A stretch of DNA of 5,543 nt. It comes from Myxococcales bacterium (GTDB lineage Bacteria; Myxococcota; Polyangia; HGW-17; SLPX01). Position 1 is the first letter of the stretch. Every line of letters begins with the position of its first letter. This document shows, piece after piece, positions 1 to 5,543 of this stretch. Made by a program: the position numbers and the translations under genes. The notes under the pieces were generated by a model, which saw only the letters and a program-made list of their open reading frames with translations, made no database searches and was not told the origin of the DNA. Where the stretch lies: contig SLPX01000151.1 of the NCBI GenBank assembly GCA_007131745.1, positions 1-5,543 of the forward strand, read 5' to 3'.

Positions 1-1391
1 ATAAACAAAACGGCTGCCAGCAAAAGAGAAAAGTGTGCCGATATGATTACTGTGAGCAGAATAAAAAAGACAGAGGTAAAAGCCGGTGCCACTACTTTCA
101 AATAGAGTTCTTGTAATTGTTCTACATCATCGGAAAAACGGCTCAGCGAATTTTCTCCATCCGGAAATTCAACACGGGAAAGAATTGGAAAGACCCTCAC
201 AAGAGACGAATTATCACTCGAAAAAACAGCCTGGATCTCTTCTTTCCCCAATGTTTTAAGATATCGCTCAAGATCTTTGATCACGCGGTCAAATGCATTG
301 AATCGCACAGGCTCGGTAGGACTGCACACGCCGAAAAGCAATGCTGTTTCTTTTGAATCGGCATAAACCATTCGGCAAAAACTTCTCAAGAGTTCGGTCT
401 TTCCAAGCCCCGATCCACCGTAAAGAAGCACTGCTGTATTTTTTGTAGCAGACCTCTTGAATTTCTTAAAAAGGAAATCAAGCTCCTTTTCACGACCCAC
501 GAATACGGAGGTTCTCGTCTTGTAGAGAGCCGCATCCAGCTCTCGCCTGCCTGTGCCGTGTCCGCTCAACACCGTTATTACGATCGAAGCATCGGGTCGC
601 TTGCCGGGATCCCTTTGCAACAATCTCATGCACAACTCGTCCAGGTCTTCGGGGATCTTTCCTGAAAGCGACCGCGGTCTCTCCGCGGTATCGGAATGTT
701 TTGCATTGATGATCTCGTACGCATTCCCCTCGAAAGGCAACCTGCCGGTAAGCGCTTCATAAAGCATCACTCCAGCGCTGTACCAATCCGCGCCCGGACC
801 CACTTTTTCCGCTGAAGCCTGCTCTGGAGCCATGTACGCGGCGGTTCCGACAGGACCTAAATGATCCCCTGAATATCCGGACTCATCCATTTTTAGAGCA
901 AGCCCGAAATCCATGAGAACAACCCGACCGTCCCGATCCACCATCACGTTGGACGGCTTTATGTCCCTGTGCACCCTGCCCGCCTCGTGTAAGGCCGACA
1001 AACCTTCGGCAAGCTGTCGAAAAGCATCGCGCAACCTAGTTTCATCAAACTCTTGCCGACGACTTGCACCGTTCTCCCCTTTTTTCTGATCCGGCCGTTT
1101 CACGTATCGAATAAAATCCACCCCGTCCACGAATTCCATCATCAGATACTTTTCCCCATCGATCTCCACCAACTCCAAGTAAGAAACCAGGTTCTTGTGA
1201 CGCAAACCCCTAAGCGATTCGAGTTCATGCCTCAAATTGTATGGAGCTTCCGTATCACCTTCGCTAAATTTCTTAAGAGCCACCTTCTTTCCGCTCTTCC
1301 GATCCATCGCAGCGTAAACCACCCCTGCACCACCACGTCCCAGCTTGGAAACAAGCTCGAAACGATCGTTTTCAGGAAACGTATCCGTCAA
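1..1391 (-). CDS. Ser/Thr protein kinase fused to P-loop (STAND/AAA-type) ATPase domain, 3' end beyond window
   Basis: Partial gene, 463 codons in the window, open at the left edge with no stop. A Hanks-type kinase occupies residues about 11-275: glycine loop GRGGAG (18-23), ATP-anchoring Lys40 in VALK, alpha-C Glu56, catalytic loop HRDIKPSN (141-148, Asp143, Asn148), DFG (161-163), GTAAYMAPEQ (182-191). All residues needed for catalysis are present and it is an RD kinase. A VFVGRE motif (296-301) opens a P-loop NTPase domain with Walker A GGSGLGKT (325-332). The chosen start is TTG at 1391: an in-frame TAA lies three codons upstream, AGAAGGG sits nine bases before it, and the start gives ungapped alignment with the neighbouring paralogue through residue 97. 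It lies 15 bases after that gene's stop, so they are probably co-transcribed. Residues 433-463 are strongly hydrophobic with no Asp, Glu, Lys or Arg, where the paralogue has its Walker B strand; this may be a membrane segment. Substrates are unknown. Confidence 0.92.
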   Translation of the reverse strand, partial: MTDTFPENDRFELVSKLGRGGAGVVYAAMDRKSGKKVALKKFSEGDTEAPYNLRHELESLRGLRHKNLVSYLELVEIDGEKYLMMEFVDGVDFIRYVKRPDQKKGENGASRRQEFDETRLRDAFRQLAEGLSALHEAGRVHRDIKPSNVMVDRDGRVVLMDFGLALKMDESGYSGDHLGPVGTAAYMAPEQASAEKVGPGADWYSAGVMLYEALTGRLPFEGNAYEIINAKHSDTAERPRSLSGKIPEDLDELCMRLLQRDPGKRPDASIVITVLSGHGTGRRELDAALYKTRTSVFVGREKELDFLFKKFKRSATKNTAVLLYGGSGLGKTELLRSFCRMVYADSKETALLFGVCSPTEPVRFNAFDRVIKDLERYLKTLGKEEIQAVFSSDNSSLVRVFPILSRVEFPDGENSLSRFSDDVEQLQELYLKVVAPAFTSVFFILLTVIISAHFSLLLAAVLF

Positions 1392-1400
1392 CTTTCTTTA

Positions 1401-1407
1401 CCCTTCT
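1401..1407 (-). promoter_or_regulatory. Shine-Dalgarno site of the left-hand kinase gene, overlapping the upstream stop codon
   Basis: The minus strand reads AGAAGGG, nine bases before TTG at 1391-1389. Its first base is the last base of the TGA stop of the preceding gene (1407-1409). Ribosomes ending the upstream gene would release on this site, which suggests translational coupling. There is no room for a promoter in the 15-base gap. Confidence 0.75.
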
Positions 1408-4400
1408 CAACCATTGGCAATCCATGAATTAAAAAAACCCGGAGCAAGAAGGTTCACCATGCCTTCCATGTTGTTCACCTTCTGCAGCGTCATGAATTCA
1501 ACAGCCTCCCGGCGAAACTCGTCCCCTCTTTCACCCCCGATGATATCGGCAAGCCTCCAGCGCGCAGCAGCTCCATAAAGCCCCATCTCCTGTTCATCCA
1601 GCACTTGCACCGCCTTTTCCAGCCTTGCCCCGGCGAGTTCGATATTTCCGCGTTGAAACAAAACCGCTGCATCCAGCAAATAAGCCAAGCCCTGCATCCA
1701 AACCTGTCGTTTCCGGCCCAAGCGCTTGACGATCCTCGTTGCCCGAGCAAGCATGGTCTTCCGCTCGGAAGGTTCGGATTCAGAAGCCGCCGCCACCAGC
1801 GCTCTTCCTCGAAGATGCGCTCCTTCGTTACCCACCGAAGGAATAAGAAAAAGCAAAGATTTCTTCAGCGCCGGCCGGTCGGCCTCTACCAGGTCCATGG
1901 CCTCCCTGCCGGATCCTTCAAAAAGGGCTATGTGAACCCGTGCCAAAAGCGCAAAGTAATGCTGCAACTGATATCCCTCGACAGTCCACCACGATATCAT
2001 TGCTTCCACTTCACGGCGGGCCGTTTTCGCTCCGCCTTGGTTCAGGTAGGCAATGTTGGCAAGACCCAAATACATTCCCGATGCCGCAAAAATGTCGCCG
2101 CGATCCAGTGCTGCTTGAACCAGGGGCAAAAGCCTGTTGGTCATGTTCTCAAGTTCACCCAGGTAAAACTGCGCCCAAAGAATCGGAAAACGAATGATAG
2201 CAAGTTCGTGAAAAGCGCTCGGGCTGTCCGGAACCAGGGATTCCGCTCTTTCAAATTCATTCAGCGCGGAGCGCCACTCCCCGGCCATAAACGCTCCGTA
2301 TCCACGGCCTGCTGCAAGATATGCATGTGCTTCATCTGAGCCATGTTCCTCCAACAAACTATTCACCCTCTTTTCCAGCCTCCTGTAATACTTTGTTTCC
2401 CGCTTTCCCATGCTTGCAACAAACACGGATTCCACCGCCAGCGCCTGCACAACCCGCACAGGTTCACCGACCTTGAGCGCCTTTACCACCCACCTGGTAT
2501 TGAAATCAGATGCACGCATGTTATCGGAAGCGCTCAATCCGAGCGCAAGAGATCTCCAGAGATCCACACGCTCCAACTCTTCCGAAGACACCCGGCTCGG
2601 ATCCCGGAGGTTGAAACGCAAACCCCGGAAACGAATGTGAACCCTCCGCCACAGAAGAGACACCACCGCTCCAAAAGGAGTGTGCGGAAGTCTCACTCCC
2701 ATTTTTTTCGCCACCCTGTCCATTATATTCAAGCCCTGTTCGAGCCTTCCCGACATCAAAAGCTGAGAAGCAGCAAGATGCTCCATTCTCAGAGACGTGG
2801 CCGTGTCAGCCCCATCGGCGGCATCAAGGTAGGCTTCCGCCGCATCTCCACCCCGTCCGGCGAGTGCAAGAGCCTCGGCTAGTTCGGCCTTCAACTTCCT
2901 CTTTTCTTCGACCTGGAAAGGTTCTTCGGATTCGGGCCACGATTCCAATGCGTTTCGATAAAGCGTCGCCGCCCTGTCGAATGCGAGAAGTCGAAACGCA
3001 TTGCGGGCTGCTTCTGCATTGTAGAGCGCCGCTGCATCGCGTTCTCCGGCCTGCAGTAAATGCACGGCAAGCTTTTCAGGAGGAGCGTTACCTAACTTTT
3101 CAAACGCCCTGAAAAGCCTGCGATGCAGACCTTCTCTTTCGCCCGGATCCATGTTTTCTGTTATCCAATCACGTAATCTGTCGTGATAAGGCTCAACACA
3201 ATCCTCCGGCCGTGGTCCATGGCTGCGAATGAGGTTCATCCAGCGAAGCTGAGCCGAAATACGGGTTATTTCAGATCCTTTTAGATCCATTACCTCGCTT
3301 ATGATGTCCTGCCTCAACGGAGCTCCGGCAACACACACCAGCTCGACAAACCCACGGACCCGTTCATCCAGCGCTTTCACCCTGGTCTCAAGCATCTGTT
3401 CAAGAGTTAGAGATTCGCTTTCTCCTCCTATCTCCTCTGCATACCTGACCAGCTCCTGAATGAAAAACGGATGACCTTCAGATTCCCTACCAATTTTTTC
3501 CGCCAACAGCCTCTGAGTTTCATCGTCGGAATGTTGTGTAAAAAGCTTTGATGCAAGAGTCACAGACGTCTCCATCGCAAGAGGGCCGATGGAAATCTCC
3601 TCTGTATCCACAAGAAGACTTTTTTTCACATTCTTCACCGCCTCGTCGGCTTCAACCGGATCAACGGGAGTGCGCAGGGAAAATACGAAACAGGCTGCAG
3701 GAGCCCCCGGAGGTTGAAGCAAAACCTTCAAGAGGCGGAGACTGTCTTCATCAGCCCACTGAAAATTATCCACCATTACAAGCAAAGGATATCTATCTGC
3801 AAGGCAAGCCAGTAAATCCCTCAACGCCTCGAAAGCCAGGGAACGGACGAGTTGACCGCCTTCAACAACACGCCTCGGCGCCGCACGCCCGTTTAGAATG
3901 GCGACCCTTCCGAGCACAGGAAAAACCCTAAGGAGAAAAGCTGCATCCCGGGGAACCAACGGCAATGCCGTACGATCGTCCATCTTCTGTAACAATCTGC
4001 TCAAAGAATCCACCACTCCATCCAATGCCTTGAAAGGCACCGACTCTTGCTCGTAGCAACGGCCGAAAAGCACCACCGCATTCTTGAAATCATCATGCAC
4101 CTTTTGAGCAAATACCCGCAGCAGTTCACTCTTGCCCAAGCCTGATGCTCCATGCACAAGCACTGTATGCGGACCATCCACGGAATCGACAAACCACTGG
4201 TTGAGACAATCCAATTCGCTTTTACGTCCGACAAATACAGGTACCCTCGTTCTGTAACGATGGGTCGTCGTTGTTGTTTTTCCCCGGTTGGATTTATCCA
4301 ATAGTGAGAAAATATCTTGTGCCACGGGCCTGTCTTCAGGCTTTCTTTGCAAAAGCCGTACGCACAATTCGTCCAAATCTGCGGGGGTGTCGGTCACCAA

Positions 4401-5267
4401 ATCTCGGGGATGGGGCGGATCGAGTGTACTCTTGGCAAGTACGATGTCGAACAGGGAACCTTCGAAGGGAGTCTTCCCCGTGAGCGCTTCGTACAATACA
4501 ACGCCCACGCCATACCAGTCGGCCTCGGGTCCGATTCTTTCACCCGATGCCTGTTCCGGAGCCATGTACGCTACCGTTCCCAAAGGCCCGGAATGTTCAG
4601 TCGATAATTTCGCGGGATCATCACAAGTGGCAAGTCCGAAATCCAGGAGAATCACTCGCCCGTCATTTTGAATCATTATGTTGGATGGTTTAATGTCTCG
4701 GTGGACACGGCCCGAGCAGTGCAACGCGTCGAGCCCTTCTACAAGCTGGAAAAGCGCATCCCTCAAACGCTGTTCATCAAACCTGACCCCTCCGTCGCCC
4801 ATTTTCCGCTCCTCTGCATTTTCACGTTCTGCCTCAACACCATGGGCCGGACTTCTTTCATCCTGTTGAATGTCCCACAACGGCGACGTGTTGTTGTCAC
4901 CGGGCGACCCATACGCACCCAACATCCTATCGGAAGTGTGTTTGTCCGCGAGACTTTCCCGAACCGACTTTCCTCTGACCCAGCGCAGGAAATCAACCCC
5001 ATCCACCAGCTCCATTGTGAAATACCACTGCCCCTCTGACTCGAATAACTCTCCCAGTGAAACAAGATTCTTGTGCCGTATATCCTGAAGCGCCCGGAAC
5101 TCATTTTTCAACCGGAAAACAGCCTGTGGATCCGCTGTTTTCAGTGTTTTCAACGCAACCTTTTCCTGCTTTTCGCTGTCGAAAGCCTCGTACACCACCC
5201 CCATCCCTCCGGATCCCAGACGGTTTACAATCTTGAATCTCTTGCTTTTTGAAAACGAACCGGTCAA
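1407..5267 (-). CDS. Ser/Thr protein kinase - AAA_16/STAND ATPase - TPR-like repeat signalling protein (1286 aa)
   Basis: Complete gene. It probably phosphorylates Ser/Thr on unknown targets in the cytoplasm, with the NTPase and helical repeats acting as a regulatory or sensing module. Kinase, about 11-322: glycine loop GSGGMG (18-23), Lys40 (VALK), alpha-C Glu56, HRDIKPSN (189-196; Asp191, Asn196), DFG (209-211), GTVAYMAPEQ (230-239), DRP (312-314). P-loop domain from VFVGRKSEL (344-352): Walker A GASGLGKS (373-380), Walker B LLVMVDNFQWAD (495-506) with Asn where many relatives have a second Asp, and a GHPFFIQEL motif (598-606). From about 735 the protein is alpha-helical and TPR/MalT-like, including LAFDRAATLYRNALE (761-775) and NEFERAESL (1003-1011). 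No signal peptide or clear membrane helix is seen. TTG at 5267 is preferred because AAGGAGG precedes it by seven bases and the paralogue downstream starts the same way; the frame stays open to a GTG at 5372 with a poorer ribosome site. Residues 98-162 carry a hydrophilic insertion absent from the neighbour. The architecture resembles the PknK-like group by domain order only. Confidence 0.95.
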   Translation of the reverse strand: MTGSFSKSKRFKIVNRLGSGGMGVVYEAFDSEKQEKVALKTLKTADPQAVFRLKNEFRALQDIRHKNLVSLGELFESEGQWYFTMELVDGVDFLRWVRGKSVRESLADKHTSDRMLGAYGSPGDNNTSPLWDIQQDERSPAHGVEAERENAEERKMGDGGVRFDEQRLRDALFQLVEGLDALHCSGRVHRDIKPSNIMIQNDGRVILLDFGLATCDDPAKLSTEHSGPLGTVAYMAPEQASGERIGPEADWYGVGVVLYEALTGKTPFEGSLFDIVLAKSTLDPPHPRDLVTDTPADLDELCVRLLQRKPEDRPVAQDIFSLLDKSNRGKTTTTTHRYRTRVPVFVGRKSELDCLNQWFVDSVDGPHTVLVHGASGLGKSELLRVFAQKVHDDFKNAVVLFGRCYEQESVPFKALDGVVDSLSRLLQKMDDRTALPLVPRDAAFLLRVFPVLGRVAILNGRAAPRRVVEGGQLVRSLAFEALRDLLACLADRYPLLVMVDNFQWADEDSLRLLKVLLQPPGAPAACFVFSLRTPVDPVEADEAVKNVKKSLLVDTEEISIGPLAMETSVTLASKLFTQHSDDETQRLLAEKIGRESEGHPFFIQELVRYAEEIGGESESLTLEQMLETRVKALDERVRGFVELVCVAGAPLRQDIISEVMDLKGSEITRISAQLRWMNLIRSHGPRPEDCVEPYHDRLRDWITENMDPGEREGLHRRLFRAFEKLGNAPPEKLAVHLLQAGERDAAALYNAEAARNAFRLLAFDRAATLYRNALESWPESEEPFQVEEKRKLKAELAEALALAGRGGDAAEAYLDAADGADTATSLRMEHLAASQLLMSGRLEQGLNIMDRVAKKMGVRLPHTPFGAVVSLLWRRVHIRFRGLRFNLRDPSRVSSEELERVDLWRSLALGLSASDNMRASDFNTRWVVKALKVGEPVRVVQALAVESVFVASMGKRETKYYRRLEKRVNSLLEEHGSDEAHAYLAAGRGYGAFMAGEWRSALNEFERAESLVPDSPSAFHELAIIRFPILWAQFYLGELENMTNRLLPLVQAALDRGDIFAASGMYLGLANIAYLNQGGAKTARREVEAMISWWTVEGYQLQHYFALLARVHIALFEGSGREAMDLVEADRPALKKSLLFLIPSVGNEGAHLRGRALVAAASESEPSERKTMLARATRIVKRLGRKRQVWMQGLAYLLDAAVLFQRGNIELAGARLEKAVQVLDEQEMGLYGAAARWRLADIIGGERGDEFRREAVEFMTLQKVNNMEGMVNLLAPGFFNSWIANG

Positions 5268-5274
5268 ACCTTTC

Positions 5275-5281
5275 CCTCCTT
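5275..5281 (-). promoter_or_regulatory. Shine-Dalgarno site deciding the TTG start of the complete kinase gene
   Basis: The minus strand reads AAGGAGG, a perfect core match to the anti-Shine-Dalgarno of bacterial 16S rRNA, seven bases before TTG at 5267-5265. This is the best-placed ribosome site near the 5' end of the frame and is why the TTG is preferred over the upstream GTG at 5372. Confidence 0.85.
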
Positions 5282-5293
5282 GACCCCCATGTT

Positions 5294-5308
5294 CCCTGCA
5301 CTGCAGGG
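5294..5308. repeat. 15-bp palindrome (7-bp arms, 1-bp centre) in the kinase leader
   Basis: The arms CCCTGCA and TGCAGGG flank one central base; every arm base pairs. It ends 27 bases before the TTG start and about 13 before the Shine-Dalgarno. As DNA it could be an operator for a dimeric regulator; as RNA it could fold as a 6-bp stem with a 3-base loop close to the ribosome site. Neither role is shown by the sequence. Confidence 0.5.
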
Positions 5309-5314
5309 CAACCC

Positions 5315-5341
5315 GAAAACACGAAGATTCACCGTGCTTTC
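5315..5341 (-). repeat. Potential 9-bp hairpin in the kinase mRNA leader
   Basis: On the minus strand GAAAGCACG (5341-5333) can pair with CGTGTTTTC (5323-5315) across a 9-base loop, with one G-U wobble and otherwise complete pairing. It lies just upstream of the 15-bp palindrome, so the leader could form two consecutive stem-loops. It has no trailing U run of terminator type. Confidence 0.4.
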
Positions 5342-5403
5342 CGCGTCCCCAAGATCTTGCTACGTTACACACCTATTTGCAAGACTTTGATTGTTCCCCT
5401 GCA

Positions 5404-5414
5404 ATTTAATAAAT
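5404..5414. repeat. 11-bp AT-only palindrome downstream of the upstream paralogue's stop
   Basis: ATTTA and TAAAT flank a single base, 18 bases past the upstream gene's stop. It is the most AT-rich patch of the spacer and could be part of a promoter UP-like element or protein site, but pure A/T short palindromes arise easily by chance. Confidence 0.25.
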
Positions 5415-5431
5415 GGAATTCGGGCACGGCT

Positions 5432-5543
5432 TCATGAAAACCCGGGCGCTAGAAGGTTCACCATACCTTCCATGTTGTTTACCTTCTGCCGAGTCATAAA
5501 TTCAACTGCCTCCCGCCGTAATTCTTCCCCACTGTCCCCCCCG
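5432..5543 (-). CDS. C-terminal end of a third paralogue of the kinase-ATPase-TPR family (5' part beyond window)
   Basis: Only the last 36 sense codons and the TGA stop are in the window; the gene continues past the right edge. The peptide contains EELRREAVEFMTRQ followed by KVNNMEGMVNLLAPGF and then Ser-stop. It matches the C-terminus of the complete neighbouring protein (residues about 1249-1278) almost residue for residue, including the preceding GG-acidic stretch, so it is the tail of a paralogue, presumably of similar design. It ends one residue after the shared GF, whereas the neighbour carries the extra tail FNSWIANG. The kinase and ATPase parts cannot be seen here, so the full architecture is inferred from the tail alone. 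It lies 164 bases upstream of the next gene on the same strand. Confidence 0.85.
   Translation of the reverse strand, partial: GGDSGEELRREAVEFMTRQKVNNMEGMVNLLAPGFS

Larger units (their letters stand above)
5268..5431. other. Intergenic spacer upstream of the complete kinase gene
   Basis: Non-coding by preference: 164 bases between the upstream paralogue's stop and the TTG start. Read on the minus strand it holds an AT-rich patch near the upstream gene (5404-5414), two adjacent inverted repeats (5315-5341 and 5294-5308) and the ribosome binding site. The frame of the downstream gene stays open through part of it (to a GTG at 5372), so an N-terminal extension of 35 residues is not strictly excluded. 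No convincing rho-independent terminator for the upstream gene and no convincing -35/-10 pair were found, so it is unclear whether transcription restarts here. Confidence 0.75.

Noticed and set aside
117..356. A 79-codon plus-strand frame near the left edge
   Set aside because: It is antisense to the left-hand kinase gene, whose minus-strand frame encodes clear kinase and Walker A motifs.
1605..2339. A 244-codon open frame on the plus strand
   Set aside because: It lies wholly antisense to the TPR-like half of the complete kinase gene; its translation is rich in Arg, His, Gln, Ser and Cys with no recognisable domain, as expected of an antisense shadow.
2343..2882. A 179-codon open frame on the plus strand
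   Set aside because: Also antisense to the same gene, with His/Arg/Pro/Ser-rich low-complexity translation and no domain signal.
5262..5267. TTGACC resembling a -35 box
   Set aside because: It is the TTG start codon plus the Thr codon; the similar TTGACG in the left-hand gene has the same explanation.
5268..5372. N-terminal extension of the complete kinase from a GTG at 5372
   Set aside because: The extra 35 residues show no family similarity, the GTG lacks a good ribosome site, and they would cover both inverted repeats and the AAGGAGG that serves the TTG start.
5342..5431. Possible sigma70 promoter, e.g. TTGCAG followed by an A-rich patch
   Set aside because: No -10-like hexamer lies at acceptable spacing with a good match; the evidence is too weak to annotate.
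5404..5431. Rho-independent terminator for the upstream paralogue
   Set aside because: No GC-rich stem followed by a U run exists after the stop; the AT-only palindrome cannot form a stable terminator stem.

Overview
The window holds parts of three tandem, same-strand (minus) paralogous genes: large soluble-type signalling proteins in which an N-terminal Hanks-type Ser/Thr protein kinase is fused to a STAND/AAA_16-type P-loop ATPase and a long helical, TPR-like C-terminal region. In transcription order (right to left) they are: the last 36 codons and stop of an upstream paralogue (5432-5543, continuing off the right edge); one complete 1286-residue kinase-ATPase-TPR protein (1407-5267); and the first 463 codons of a third paralogue (1391 down to the left edge). 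No RNA genes, mobile elements, CRISPR arrays or other gene families are visible.

Organism: the kinase-AAA-TPR architecture and wording such as EGVDF/DGVDF, GTVAYMAPEQA and LAFDRAATLYRNAL are typical of the expanded kinase families of myxobacteria and other deltaproteobacteria-like or planctomycete-like bacteria. Base composition looks moderate rather than the very high GC of classical Myxococcales, so a moderate-GC relative is a reasonable but uncertain guess. A perfect AAGGAGG Shine-Dalgarno sequence supports a bacterium.

Layout: the upstream paralogue stops at 5432. A 164-base spacer (5268-5431) follows, with two adjacent inverted repeats close to the complete gene's ribosome binding site. 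The complete gene very probably starts at a TTG codon (5267) seven bases after AAGGAGG. Only 15 bases separate its stop from the start of the next paralogue, which also appears to use TTG, with a Shine-Dalgarno (AGAAGGG) beginning within the stop codon. These two genes are therefore almost certainly co-transcribed and probably translationally coupled.

The two kinases are co-linear from residue 1 to about residue 430 apart from one net 48-residue insertion in the complete protein, placed in the kinase between the hinge/alpha-D region and alpha-E. After that the left-hand paralogue stops resembling its neighbour: where Walker B is expected it has a roughly 31-residue stretch with no Asp, Glu, Lys or Arg that looks membrane-inserting. 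The likely theme is a locally amplified, diversifying family of kinase-NTPase signal integrators; their signals and substrates cannot be read from this window.
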